In this document: positions 18,014-26,917 of the stretch, in pieces
How positions within the stretch are numbered: position 1 is the stretch's first letter
Layout: each line of letters begins with the position of its first letter
NCBI RefSeq assembly: GCF_008369105.1
Contig: NZ_VINQ01000009.1
Span: forward strand, 1 to 64,000
Length of the DNA: 64,000 nucleotides
Source of the DNA: Aquicoccus porphyridii
GTDB lineage: Bacteria > Pseudomonadota > Alphaproteobacteria > Rhodobacterales > Rhodobacteraceae
Reading direction: 5' to 3'
Made by a program: the position numbers and the translations under genes
Notes under the pieces: generated by a model
Told to the model about the DNA's origin: nothing
Databases searched by the model: none
What the model saw: only the letters and a program-made list of their open reading frames with translations

Positions 18014-18075
18014 GCTCGCTTTGGGGCCGGGAAAACCCTGCGTGTGAACGTAAAGATCCGATAGTTAAGTTTATG

Positions 18076-18909
18076 TTAATTTACCCTCCAGATCCCTTCT
18101 TCCTGAGCCACTCGCGATTCAGAAAGAAGTTTCTGTAAATGAGCCACAACATTCCTTTCGGCGGCCATTACAATATGCGGGTCAGATTTCTTGTAGACTG
18201 AAGCGGCGATATTCTGGACTGTATCGGAAGTATTTAGGAGATGCTTGAGGATCTGGGTCTCGCGGCGCATCCGGTTGGCAAGTAACCGTTCGATGTAAGG
18301 GCGCGGATCCTGGAGTACGGGCCCGTGACCCGGCAGGCAGATCCTATCGTCGCGATCAATAAGCCGTTGAAGCTGGTCGCAGTAATCACGCATGTTGCCG
18401 TCAGGGGGGCTGACGATCGAACTGTTCCAACTCATCACGTGGTCGCCCGTGAATAACACTCCATCCAGCCTCGCAAAGCAGAGGTGATCGCTCGCGTGAC
18501 CGGGTGTGTGAAGGACAGTAAGACCGGCAATCCTTTGCCCGTCTTCCAAAAACCCGTCGGGTTGAAATGCATCGTCTGGAAAGGCACGCGAAACATAAAC
18601 GGGCAGACCTGTCCGTTCGCGCAATCCCGGCACGGCACCGAAATGATCGGAATGGTGGTGTGACACTAGAATTCCGGCCGGGTTGCCTCCCAGATTCTCG
18701 ACAATTGCTTCGAAATGTGCACTGTCTTCTGCTGGACCCGGATCGAGAATGAACCGACCGTCAGGTGTATCAATGATGTAGCTGTTCGTCCCGTGATAGG
18801 TCATCTTCCCGGGATTGCTCGCAACGATCCTCAGGATTCCCTCGGCCACCTGTTCTGCACGCGCGCGACACGGTTCCGGCTCTGTGTGAAACATGCTGCG
18901 TTTTGTCAT
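18076..18909 (-). CDS. MBL-fold metallo-hydrolase (LACTB2/glyoxalase-II-like)
   Basis: 277 residues. The zinc-site motif SHHHSDHFG (His84-His89) is followed by HTPGHASDH and LFTGDHVM, and by the third metal region LPGHGP. The C-terminal ~60 residues form a winged-helix-like cap, as in LACTB2-type proteins found with acyl-CoA genes. It may act as a thioesterase or hydrolase, but the substrate is unknown. It is the first gene after the mobile region and lies downstream of bioY on the same strand, separated by a hairpin. Confidence 0.85.
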   Translation of the reverse strand: MTKRSMFHTEPEPCRARAEQVAEGILRIVASNPGKMTYHGTNSYIIDTPDGRFILDPGPAEDSAHFEAIVENLGGNPAGILVSHHHSDHFGAVPGLRERTGLPVYVSRAFPDDAFQPDGFLEDGQRIAGLTVLHTPGHASDHLCFARLDGVLFTGDHVMSWNSSIVSPPDGNMRDYCDQLQRLIDRDDRICLPGHGPVLQDPRPYIERLLANRMRRETQILKHLLNTSDTVQNIAASVYKKSDPHIVMAAERNVVAHLQKLLSESRVAQEEGIWRVN

Positions 18910-18998
18910 TGAATACGACCACTTTCTGACAGTGAAAAGTCTGGGACTTGCAAAGCCGCCTTTTGCTTTGCATAGCTTTGGAAGCCTCGGGCTGGCGT

Positions 18999-19024
18999 CC
19001 AGCGCCGGTCAGAACCGGCGCTGG
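18999..19024 (-). terminator. Strong hairpin downstream of bioY
   Basis: A perfect 11-bp stem (18999-19009 / 19014-19024) with a 4-base loop sits 24 bases past the bioY stop. No T-run follows on either strand, so it may be a weak terminator, an mRNA-stabilising hairpin, or an attenuator between bioY and the MBL gene. Confidence 0.45.
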
Positions 19025-19047
19025 AACAAGGCAACAAAGCCCAGCAG

Positions 19048-19614
19048 TCAAGCGTGACCCCGATTATGGAAACCTGTATACAGCACTACAGCAATTGCTG
19101 CCTTCGTCAGGTCTCCAAGCAGGAACGGGTAAAGCCCGGCGTTCAGCAATTTTTCGCCATAGCCGACAAAGCCACCCAACCAGAATAGCCCTGCGCAATA
19201 CATAAGTATCGAACCGGAGAGGACCGCTACAGATGCTCTGATTGAAGGCGGAAGCCCTGCCAGCTTTTGAACCATCCATCCTGCAGCCGCCGCCGCGAGC
19301 GCAAACCCAATCAAGAATCCGCCAGTGGGACCCGCAAAATAGGCCAGACCCGCCGGTGCGGGAGGCGTGCCAGCGAAAACCGGCAGGCCAAACAGACCTT
19401 CCAGAAGGTACGCAGCGACAACTAGACTACTGCGCACCGGCCCCAGGAAAAGGCCGAGACCCAAGACCACCAGGGTTTGTGTTGACATCGGTACCGGGTA
19501 GAACGGCACCGCGATTTTGGCGGATAGTGTCAGAAGTATTGTGCCGATGAGTATTATTGAGATCTCTCGGGTCAGTCTTGCGACCGGTTGGCGTTGAGTG
19601 GCTTCCAAATTCAT
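19048..19614 (-). CDS. bioY: BioY biotin transporter (S component)
   Basis: 188 residues with six hydrophobic segments. Family signatures are PVPMSTQTLVVLGLGLFLGP, AYLLEGLFGLPVF and GPTGGFLIGF. BioY captures biotin, alone or with an ECF module, in the inner membrane. ATG 19614 follows the dehydrogenase stop by 49 bases in the same direction. Its location at the end of a biotin-dependent carboxylase operon suggests that cofactor supply is co-expressed with the enzyme. No ECF ATPase or T-component is nearby. Confidence 0.93.
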   Translation of the reverse strand: MNLEATQRQPVARLTREISIILIGTILLTLSAKIAVPFYPVPMSTQTLVVLGLGLFLGPVRSSLVVAAYLLEGLFGLPVFAGTPPAPAGLAYFAGPTGGFLIGFALAAAAAGWMVQKLAGLPPSIRASVAVLSGSILMYCAGLFWLGGFVGYGEKLLNAGLYPFLLGDLTKAAIAVVLYTGFHNRGHA

Positions 19615-19663
19615 CTGTTTCGTCCTTGTTTCTGTAGATCGTTGATTTGCTGGATAGGGAAGC

Positions 19664-20830
19664 TCACATGCGCTTGGCGACTTCTTCCAGCATGACCTCG
19701 CTCGCACCGCCGCCGATGGCCTGAACACGGGCGTCGCGCGACATGCGTTCAACCGGGGTTTCGCGCATATAGCCCATGCCGCCGTGAAACTGGACGCAGT
19801 CGTAGAGCACGCTGTTTACCAGTTCGCCGCAATAGGCCTTGACCATCGAGACCTCTTGCACGCAATCGTGGCCCGCCGCGTCCAGACCTGCGGCATGATA
19901 GACCAGCTGCCGTCCCGCCGCGATCCTCGTCTGGCAGTCTGCCAGCCGCTGGCGCACCACCTGCTTGTCCCATAGGACACCGCCAAAGGCCTTGCGCTGC
20001 TTGACGTATTCCACTGTCATGTCCAGCGCGGATTGCGCTTCGGCACAGGCCATTGCGCCCAGGACGATGCGTTCGTTCTGGAAGTTTTTCATCACCGAAT
20101 AAAAGCCTTTGTTAACCTCGCCCAGCACATCCTCGGCCGGGATGCGGACATCCTCAAAGATCAGTTCGGCCGTGTCCGAGCAGAGCCAGCCGGTCTTGTT
20201 CAGCGCCCGACCGACCGAAAAGCCCGGCGTACCCTTTTCGATCGCGAACATGGTGATCCCGCGGGAACCCTTTGCATCGGGATCGGTCTTGGCACCGACA
20301 AAGTAGAGGTCGCCATGCACGCCGTTGGTGATGAACATCTTGGTGCCGTTCAGCACCCAGTCCGACCCGTCCTGCACCGCGCGGGTACGCATGCCAGCCA
20401 CGTCCGATCCTGCGCCCGGTTCAGTCACGGCCACGGCGGTAATCTTTTCGCCCGATACGATCGATGGCATCCAGTGCGCCTTTTGTTCCGGGGTGCCTGC
20501 GTTTTCCAGATGCGGTGAGGCCATATCCGTATGGACCAGAACCGTGGCTGAAAACCCGCCGAAAGTGGAGCGCCCCACCTCTTCGGCCAGTACCACGCTG
20601 GACATCACGTCCAGCCCCGCGCCGCCATATTGCGCGTCATAGCGCATCCCCAGCACGCCGAGATCGCCCATCCGGCGCAGCACGTCACGGGGCACCATGC
20701 CCTCCTCTTCCCATGGCTCCGCCTTGGCGGTCACTTCGGTTTCAATGAACCGGCGCAGCTGGTCGCGGATCATGTTGAGGTCTTCGTTGAACGGGCCGGT
20801 GGCCGCGGTGATGGTGTCTTGTCTGGTCAT
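19664..20830 (-). CDS. Acyl-CoA dehydrogenase (isovaleryl/citronellyl-CoA class)
   Basis: 388 residues; FAD flavoprotein that introduces the alpha,beta double bond before carboxylation. Signatures are VAVTEPGAGSDVAGMRTRA, LNGTKMFITNG and the C-terminal QFHGGMGYMRETPVERMSRDARV. The length is standard. ATG 20830 overlaps the stop of the carboxylase alpha gene (ATGA). In the Liu (leucine) and Atu (terpene) pathways a dehydrogenase supplies the substrate of the adjacent carboxylase, and this gene order matches that logic. Confidence 0.88.
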   Translation of the reverse strand: MTRQDTITAATGPFNEDLNMIRDQLRRFIETEVTAKAEPWEEEGMVPRDVLRRMGDLGVLGMRYDAQYGGAGLDVMSSVVLAEEVGRSTFGGFSATVLVHTDMASPHLENAGTPEQKAHWMPSIVSGEKITAVAVTEPGAGSDVAGMRTRAVQDGSDWVLNGTKMFITNGVHGDLYFVGAKTDPDAKGSRGITMFAIEKGTPGFSVGRALNKTGWLCSDTAELIFEDVRIPAEDVLGEVNKGFYSVMKNFQNERIVLGAMACAEAQSALDMTVEYVKQRKAFGGVLWDKQVVRQRLADCQTRIAAGRQLVYHAAGLDAAGHDCVQEVSMVKAYCGELVNSVLYDCVQFHGGMGYMRETPVERMSRDARVQAIGGGASEVMLEEVAKRM

Positions 20831-22848
20831 GTGTTTTCCTCCGGGTCGAGTTTGATAAGTGGGGCGTGCCCGGCGACCGTATCGCCTGGTGCACAATAGA
20901 TTTCTGTCACCACGCCCGCGACCGGCGCGGGCAGGCTTTGCAAGAGCTTCATGGCTTCCAGCACCACCAGCGTATCACCTGCTTTGACCCGGTCTCCGGG
21001 CGCGACACGCACCTCGGCGACGGCGCCGGGCATGGGTGCCGTCAGCAGGTCAGCGCCGCCAGATCCGCCGGTGGCACGTTGCAGATGCTGATCTTCCAGC
21101 GTACGCAGGTCTGTCGCGGTCATTCCGGCAGGGGTTTGCAGGTGCACCCGCCAGTGACCCGGCGCGCGCACGACATGGGCGATGCGCGAAAACGGAACGC
21201 CGTCGATGCGTCCGCTCAGACGGTTCCCTGTCAGGCCGACATTTTCGGCCGTTATTGTCTGGCCGTCCGGCTGTACGGCGGCAAGCACCGTCCCGGGCCC
21301 GGGCCCGGGCCCGGACCCGGTCACGCGGATCGGATCTTCCTCGGATGCGCTCCAATAGAACGCAGTGCCGGGCAGTCCCGCAGGGGCCGTGAGCCGCCAA
21401 GATCCAAGGCTGTCCCAAGGCGATGCGCCTGCCGGAGTGAGGTGCAGATGCAGCGCCATGGCGGCGAGGCCGGCGTCCTCGGCTTTGGGCGTCGGTTCTG
21501 CCCAGCCATCCGGGAACAACTCGGCAAGGCCCGAGGTATGATGCCGGAAGGCATGAAAATCAGGATGGTTCAACAGCGCCCGCTGATAAGACAGGTTCAA
21601 CCCGACGCCGCCCACCACAAAGGCATCAATCGCAGCAATGGCCTGACGGATTGCCCCTGCCCTGTCCGGCGCATGGGTGATCAATTTGGCCAACATCGAA
21701 TCGTAATGGTGGCTGACGATTGACCCAGCCGCGACGCCGCTATCGAGCCGCATGCCAGCAGGCGGCGCCCAAAGGGTGATCTTGCCGGTTTCGGGGCGGA
21801 AATTCTCGGCGGGGTTCTCGGCGGCGATGCGCACTTCAATGGCGTGGCCGTTTAACGGCACATCCGATTGCGCCAATGTCAGGGTCTCGCCCCGCGCGAT
21901 ACGCAACTGCCATTCGACCAGATCAATGCCGGTGATGGCCTCGGTCACCGGATGTTCCACCTGAAGGCGGGTGTTCATCTCAAGGAAGTAATACTCGCAG
22001 CGCTCGGAGTCATAAAGATACTCAACCGTCCCGGCGGACCGATAACCTATCGCCTGCGCCAGTCGCACAGATGCTGCGCGCATTTCGTCGCGAAGGGCCT
22101 CGGGAAGATCGGCAGCAGGGGCTTCTTCGATCAGCTTCTGATGATTGCGTTGAAGCGAACAGTCGCGGTCACCGAGGTGCAGGACATTGCCATGGCTGTC
22201 GCCGAACACTTGCACTTCGACATGCCGCGCACGAGGCGCGTAGCGCTCAAGGAACACTGCGGGATCGCCGAAGGCGCCTTGCGCTTCGGCCCGGGCAGAT
22301 GCGATTGCTTCAGACGCGCCGCTCAGATCAGAAACAAGCCGCATGCCGCGCCCGCCCCCACCGGCGCTGGCCTTAACCAGAAACGGGGTGCCAAGCTTGC
22401 GCGCCTCTTCCAGCAATCGTGCGTCGGACTGATCTTCGCCGCGATAGCCGGGCAGCACAGGAACTCCCGCATCCTCGGCGGCGGCCTTGGCTTCGATCTT
22501 GCTTCCCATCCGTGCGATTGCAGCGGCAGAAGGCCCGATGAACACAAGGCCCGCCGCATCGACCGCTGCGGCGAAACCGGAATTTTCCGACAAGAAGCCA
22601 TAGCCCGGATGCACTGCCCCTGAGCCGGTCGCGCGCGCGGCGTCCAGAATGGCCTCGACGTTCAGGTAGCTGTCCGCAGGCGCGGCCCCGCCGATACAGA
22701 CGGCGTGATCGGCCTCCGCCACGAAGGGCGCTTCGCGGTCTGCATCCGAAAACACCGCCACGCTTTCCAATCCCAGCTTGCGGCACCCGCGCTGGATGCG
22801 CCGGGCAATCTCGCCCCGGTTGGCGATCAGAACGCGGGTGAAGCTCAT
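20827..22848 (-). CDS. Acyl-CoA carboxylase alpha subunit, biotin carboxylase-BCCP fusion (MCC/GCC type)
   Basis: 673 residues. The biotin carboxylase domain spans about 1-445 (LIANRGEIARRI; ATP-grasp loop SAGGGGRGMRLV; EMNTRLQVEHPVTEAI). A variable middle region contains a Gly-Pro repeat, and a C-terminal biotinyl domain carries EAMKL with the biotinyl-lysine. It carboxylates biotin for transfer to the acyl-CoA by the beta subunit. ATG 22848 overlaps the hydratase stop (ATGA); the codon at 22860 is an alternative. The fused layout matches LiuD/AtuF-type subunits. Whether the substrate is methylcrotonyl- or geranyl-CoA cannot be read from sequence alone. Confidence 0.92.
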   Translation of the reverse strand: MSFTRVLIANRGEIARRIQRGCRKLGLESVAVFSDADREAPFVAEADHAVCIGGAAPADSYLNVEAILDAARATGSGAVHPGYGFLSENSGFAAAVDAAGLVFIGPSAAAIARMGSKIEAKAAAEDAGVPVLPGYRGEDQSDARLLEEARKLGTPFLVKASAGGGGRGMRLVSDLSGASEAIASARAEAQGAFGDPAVFLERYAPRARHVEVQVFGDSHGNVLHLGDRDCSLQRNHQKLIEEAPAADLPEALRDEMRAASVRLAQAIGYRSAGTVEYLYDSERCEYYFLEMNTRLQVEHPVTEAITGIDLVEWQLRIARGETLTLAQSDVPLNGHAIEVRIAAENPAENFRPETGKITLWAPPAGMRLDSGVAAGSIVSHHYDSMLAKLITHAPDRAGAIRQAIAAIDAFVVGGVGLNLSYQRALLNHPDFHAFRHHTSGLAELFPDGWAEPTPKAEDAGLAAMALHLHLTPAGASPWDSLGSWRLTAPAGLPGTAFYWSASEEDPIRVTGSGPGPGPGTVLAAVQPDGQTITAENVGLTGNRLSGRIDGVPFSRIAHVVRAPGHWRVHLQTPAGMTATDLRTLEDQHLQRATGGSGGADLLTAPMPGAVAEVRVAPGDRVKAGDTLVVLEAMKLLQSLPAPVAGVVTEIYCAPGDTVAGHAPLIKLDPEENT
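21292..21320. repeat. In-frame CCCGGG hexamer repeat in the carboxylase alpha gene
   Basis: Nearly five copies of CCCGGG, the last ones with single-base change, encode the Gly-Pro run (SGPGPGPGT) in the linker between biotin carboxylase and BCCP domains. Slippage here would change linker length by two residues without a frameshift. Confidence 0.8.
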
Positions 22849-23639
22849 TTCACCCGCCATGACGGAATGTCCTTGTTAATGAAGCTATTGATGCCCTCGA
22901 TACCTTCCTCAGTCTCCCACGCATCGGCTAGCCGGTCGGCGGTGTAGATCATATTGGTCTCCAGATCGTGCGATGCGACATAGGCGATCAGCGCCTTGGT
23001 ATCGGCCACTGCACCCGGCGCAGCCTGAAGGTGATCGTGCACCACACGGTCCACCACGGCGTCCAGACCGTCGGGCGCGACAACTTCCGTCAATAGTCCA
23101 ATCCTCTCGGCGCGGGCCGTGTCGAACAACGCGCCCGACAGCATGGTTTCACGCGAATGCACCTTGCCGATGCGGGCCACAACGTAAGGCGATATATTCG
23201 CGGGCAGCAGGCCCAGTTTGACCTCGGTTAGACCGAAGCGCGCGCCTTCGGCACCGATGGTGTAGTCGCAGACCGAGATCATACCGACACCGCCACCATA
23301 GGCTGGGCCGTTGATCCGCCCGATCAAGGGCTTGGGCAGCGTGTCAAGACGGCGCAAAAGCCGTGCCAAGGTAGCGCTTTGTTCGACCCGCTCGGCGCGG
23401 CTTTTCTCGACATTCGAAGCGAACCAGTTGAAATCGCCGCCTGCGCAGAAGCTTTTTCCTATGCCGGTCAGGACCACGATCCGCACACTTTCATCCGCGG
23501 CCAACTTCTGGGCCGCGTCGTAAAGCTCGGCGATCAGCGTGCCGTTCAGCGCGTTGTGCTTGTCCGGGCGGTTGAGCGCGACAGTGGCAACTCCTCGCGC
23601 ATCGGTTTCGACAAGGATGGTTTGATAAGTGGTCGTCAT
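22845..23639 (-). CDS. Enoyl-CoA hydratase family, methylglutaconyl-CoA hydratase-like
   Basis: 264 residues of crotonase fold. The oxyanion part is FCAGGDFNWF. The first catalytic Glu of standard hydratases is replaced by Gly (GGGVGM), while the second is kept in LTEVKLGLLPANISPYV. That pattern is what I associate with LiuC/AtuE-type hydratases of branched glutaconyl-CoAs. It lies between the beta and alpha carboxylase genes, so it probably hydrates the carboxylated product. Assignment between LiuC-like and AtuE-like is open. Confidence 0.85.
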   Translation of the reverse strand: MTTTYQTILVETDARGVATVALNRPDKHNALNGTLIAELYDAAQKLAADESVRIVVLTGIGKSFCAGGDFNWFASNVEKSRAERVEQSATLARLLRRLDTLPKPLIGRINGPAYGGGVGMISVCDYTIGAEGARFGLTEVKLGLLPANISPYVVARIGKVHSRETMLSGALFDTARAERIGLLTEVVAPDGLDAVVDRVVHDHLQAAPGAVADTKALIAYVASHDLETNMIYTADRLADAWETEEGIEGINSFINKDIPSWRVK

Positions 23640-23649
23640 GGCGTCGGCC

Positions 23650-25248
23650 TCACATTCTGAAAACAGGCGTATGACGACCGACTTCGGGCACCGACGTCAC
23701 AATGGCCAGACACAGGCCAAGGATATCGCGGGTTTGCGCGGGTTCGATCAGCCCGTCATCCCAAAGCCGCGAGGTGGCATAATAGGGATCGGATTGTTCA
23801 CCATACTGGGCGCGCACCTGCTCTTCGATCAGCTTCATGTCGGCCTCCATTTTGTCTGGGTCACCCCCCTTCTGGCGGCGCAGTTCCAGCATCACATTGG
23901 TGGCGATGTCGGCGGACATGGTAGCCAATTCTGCCGTTGGCCAGGCAAAGAGAAAATTCGGAGCGAAACCCCGTCCACACATGCCGTAATTTCCCGCCCC
24001 GTATGAGCCCCCCAGCAAAACCGACAGGCGCGGCACCTTGGCCACCGACATGGCATAGACCAGCTTGGCACTGTCTTTGGCGATACCACCGCGTTCGGCG
24101 TCGGTGCCGACCATGAAACCGGAAATGTTGTGCAGGAAAACAAGCGGGATGTTCCGCTGATCGCACATGGATACGAATTGCGCGCCCTTGAGCGAGCTTT
24201 CGGACAGAAGCGCCCCGTTGTTGGCCAGAATACCCACGCGATAGCCGTGGATCCGTGCCGTGCCGCAAACCAATGTTTCACCCCATCCGGGCTTGAACTC
24301 GCGGAATTCGCCGACGTCGATCATGCGCAGCAGAACCTCGCGCATGTCGTAGGGCTCCTTGCGGTCGGCGCTGATGACGCCAAGCAGCTCGGACGGATCA
24401 CGCGCAGGCGGCTGGGGCACCTCGTCTGCCTGAATCGGGCGCGACTGACCAAGCTCGGCCACAATGTCGCGCATCAGTGCGAGCGCGTGGTGCTCGTCCT
24501 CGGCCAGGTGGTCGGATACGCCGGAGACACGCGAATGCATCTCGGCCCCGCCCAGCGTTTCGCCATCGACCTCTTCGTTGATCGCCACCTTGACGATCGA
24601 CGGCCCGCCCAGATGGATGCGCGCGTTGCCGCGCACCATGATGACCTCGTCCGACAGGGCGGGAATATAGGCCCCGCCCGCCGTGCAGCCGCCGAACACG
24701 GCCGAGATCTGCGGAAGACCGCTGGCCGACATGTTGGTCTGGCGATAAAAGGAATTGCCGAAATGGCGAGCATCGGGGAAGACCCTGTCCTGTTCAGGCA
24801 GATAGGCCCCGCCGCAGTCCACCAGATAGAGGCAGGGCAACCGGTTTTCCGCCGCGATTTCCTGGGCGCGAATGTGTTTCTGCACGGTTTCGTGATAGAA
24901 AGAACCACCCTTCACTGTCGCATCGTTGGCGATCACAACGCAGGGCAGCCCGTGGACGATCCCAATACCGGTCACGATCCCCGCACCGGGCACCTCGCCT
25001 CCGTATTGACCGTAGGCGGCAAGCGACGACAGCTCAAGAAACGCAGTGCCCGGATCCACCAGCAGGTCGATCCGTTCGCGAACCAACAGCTTGCTGCGCT
25101 TGCGATGCCGCGCGACCATGTCGGGGCGGCCGCCAGCCGTTGCTTCGGCGATCCGCGCGCGCAGCGTTTCGACGCGCTCGCTTTGTGCGGCGTGGTTGAG
25201 GGTGTAGGTCTCTGATGCGGTCAGCACCGCTGTTTCAAGACGTGCCAT
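23650..25248 (-). CDS. Acyl-CoA carboxylase beta (carboxyltransferase) subunit, MCC/GCC type
   Basis: 532 residues. It transfers CO2 from carboxybiotin to an alpha,beta-unsaturated acyl-CoA. Motifs: GAGIVTGIGIVHG, ANDATVKGGSFYHETVQKH, VFGGCTAGGAYIPALSDE and GGSYGAGNYGMCGRGF. ATG 25248 is chosen because it lies five bases beyond the TetR stop; the open frame extends upstream into tetR without a better start. With the alpha subunit at 20,827 it forms a complete carboxylase. Confidence 0.93.
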   Translation of the reverse strand: MARLETAVLTASETYTLNHAAQSERVETLRARIAEATAGGRPDMVARHRKRSKLLVRERIDLLVDPGTAFLELSSLAAYGQYGGEVPGAGIVTGIGIVHGLPCVVIANDATVKGGSFYHETVQKHIRAQEIAAENRLPCLYLVDCGGAYLPEQDRVFPDARHFGNSFYRQTNMSASGLPQISAVFGGCTAGGAYIPALSDEVIMVRGNARIHLGGPSIVKVAINEEVDGETLGGAEMHSRVSGVSDHLAEDEHHALALMRDIVAELGQSRPIQADEVPQPPARDPSELLGVISADRKEPYDMREVLLRMIDVGEFREFKPGWGETLVCGTARIHGYRVGILANNGALLSESSLKGAQFVSMCDQRNIPLVFLHNISGFMVGTDAERGGIAKDSAKLVYAMSVAKVPRLSVLLGGSYGAGNYGMCGRGFAPNFLFAWPTAELATMSADIATNVMLELRRQKGGDPDKMEADMKLIEEQVRAQYGEQSDPYYATSRLWDDGLIEPAQTRDILGLCLAIVTSVPEVGRHTPVFRM

Positions 25249-25252
25249 GAAG

Positions 25253-25882
25253 TCAGGTATCCTGTCTTTGGAGTATCCCGTTGAGGAACACATCGGCATA
25301 GGTGCGTGACAACGCATCGGCGCTACCGCGGTCCGGGTCGAACCAATCGAGCGTGGCGTTCAATGTACCGATCAGCATCAGGCGCAGGCGGCGGATATCG
25401 ACGTCTTGCTTCAGCGTGCCGTCTTTCTTAAGCTGGGACAGAAGACTATCCCACTCTGCCTCATAGGCCCGTCGCGTGGGCAAGTTGGCATCCCGCACGG
25501 ATTGCGGCACCTGCCCGAAAATACGCACATTCGCCGACGTATAATCGCTCACATCAAGAAGCGCGCGCAGATGCGCCCGGATCGCGGCGCGAAGTACCGT
25601 TTCGCCGTCGGTATCGGCTGGCAGGTCGGTGATGGCGTCTCTCATGCTCGCGTGAACGACTCGAATCCCTGCATCAAGAACGGCCACGACGATCTCGTCC
25701 TTGGAACCGAAATGATAGTATATGCTACCCGCCTTGATCCCGGCGGCCTCGGCAATTTTTCGGAGCGAAACGGACCCGTAGCCTTGTTCGCGGAAAAGCC
25801 GCGCGGCAATGTCGAGCACCCCGTCCCGTCCGACCGCGCTGCGCGATGTCTCGTTGACTTTGCTTGCCGTGTTTTGTGCCAT
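25253..25882 (-). CDS. TetR-family repressor of the downstream carboxylase operon
   Basis: 209 residues. The HTH (VSLRKIAEAAGIKAGSIYYHFGSKDEI) is followed by a ligand-binding domain with SDYTSANVRIFGQVPQSVR and LNATLDWFDP, the same subfamily as both halves of the tandem TetR at 40,438. It is the first gene of operon A and probably represses it through the palindrome at 25,910. The inducer is likely an acyl-CoA. Confidence 0.9.
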   Translation of the reverse strand: MAQNTASKVNETSRSAVGRDGVLDIAARLFREQGYGSVSLRKIAEAAGIKAGSIYYHFGSKDEIVVAVLDAGIRVVHASMRDAITDLPADTDGETVLRAAIRAHLRALLDVSDYTSANVRIFGQVPQSVRDANLPTRRAYEAEWDSLLSQLKKDGTLKQDVDIRRLRLMLIGTLNATLDWFDPDRGSADALSRTYADVFLNGILQRQDT

Positions 25883-25909
25883 AGACCTTCGTTTCGCCCC
25901 AACGTCTAA

Positions 25910-25923
25910 CTAACGACCGTTAG
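25910..25923. promoter_or_regulatory. TetR autoregulatory operator, CTAACG-AC-CGTTAG
   Basis: A perfect 6-2-6 palindrome lies 28-41 bases upstream of the tetR ATG at 25,882. Sequence, spacing and location fit a TetR operator for operon A. It differs from the 18-bp motif used in the rest of the locus. Confidence 0.65.
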
Positions 25924-26026
25924 GTGAATAACGCAAGTGAGTCAATCGTCGTGATCGTGCCAGATTAGAGTTTGCGGGAAATTCCGCATGGGCGACCGCC
26001 ATGAGGCCGCCCAGACATTAATGTGC

Positions 26027-26057
26027 TTGCCTGGACCCCGTCATCGGGTCTGGGCAA
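26027..26057 (-). terminator. Hairpin downstream of the SDR gene
   Basis: A 12-base stem with two imperfect pairs (26027-26038 / 26046-26057) begins six bases past the SDR stop, within the gap between operons. No T-run follows. Probable 3' hairpin of the thiolase-SDR mRNA. Confidence 0.45.
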
Positions 26058-26062
26058 ATGCC

Positions 26063-26893
26063 TTAGATCACGAAGCCGCCGCCGCAGATGATGTGCTGGC
26101 CCGAGATGAAGTTCGATTCGGGTGAGCAGAACAGATAGACAGCACCAGCAGCCTCTTCTGGAGTACCGACCCGACCCAGCGGGATCATGCGCTCCATCTG
26201 GGACAGAAGATCAGGGTTGACGCCGACCTTGATCTCTTTTTCCTCGACCTTGATCGTGCTGTCACCGTCCGCGCTGCCCTCCGTCAGACGGGTGCGGATC
26301 GGGCCGAAGGCCACGGCATTGACGTTGACCTTGTAGCGGCCCCATTCCTTGGCCATCGTCCGGGTGACACCCAGTATGCCGGCCTTGGCGGCGGAATAGT
26401 TGATCTGCCCCGCGTTACCGCCAGTGCCGGCGATAGACGAAATGTTCACCACTTTGCGGAACACTTCCTTTCCGGCGGCGGCCTCTTCCTTGGCCTTGGC
26501 GCTGATTACCGGCTGGGCGGCGCGCAGGATCTTGAAGGGCGCGGTCATGTGAACGTCGATGATCGCCTGCCACTGCTCGTCGGTCATCTTCTGAACGACG
26601 CTGTCCCAGGTGTAGCCGGCATTGTTCACGATGATGTCGAGTCCGCCGAAGCTGTCCACGCCCGTCTTGATGAACCGTTCGGCAAAACCGTCTTCGGTCA
26701 CGCTGCCGGCGCAGACCACCGCTTCGCCGCCAGCGGCGCGGATAGCTTCAGCGGCTTCATTGGCCGGGTCGGCGTCCAGATCGTTGACCACTACCCGGGC
26801 CCCTTCCGAGGCCAGTTTGAGTGCGATTTCGCGGCCAATGCCTCGGCCCGAACCCGAGACCAGGGCAACACGCCCGTCGAGTTTTCCAGTCAT
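26063..26893 (-). CDS. SDR-family 3-hydroxyacyl-CoA dehydrogenase-like oxidoreductase
   Basis: 276 residues. Rossmann motif GSGRGIGRE, NNAG, Ser-bearing NISSIAG and the catalytic YSAAK are all present; the C-terminus is GQHIICGGGFVI. Such SDRs oxidise 3-hydroxyacyl-CoA in unusual beta-oxidation. ATG 26893 has GGGAGGAA just upstream and lies 24 bases after the thiolase stop, so the two genes form one unit. Confidence 0.88.
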   Translation of the reverse strand: MTGKLDGRVALVSGSGRGIGREIALKLASEGARVVVNDLDADPANEAAEAIRAAGGEAVVCAGSVTEDGFAERFIKTGVDSFGGLDIIVNNAGYTWDSVVQKMTDEQWQAIIDVHMTAPFKILRAAQPVISAKAKEEAAAGKEVFRKVVNISSIAGTGGNAGQINYSAAKAGILGVTRTMAKEWGRYKVNVNAVAFGPIRTRLTEGSADGDSTIKVEEKEIKVGVNPDLLSQMERMIPLGRVGTPEEAAGAVYLFCSPESNFISGQHIICGGGFVI

Positions 26894-26917
26894 ATTAATT
26901 CCTCCCGAAAGGCGCTA

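Noticed and set aside
20827-25248. Naming operon A as methylcrotonyl-CoA (liu) or geranyl-CoA (atu) carboxylase
   Set aside because: The families are too close to separate by eye; left as MCC/GCC type.
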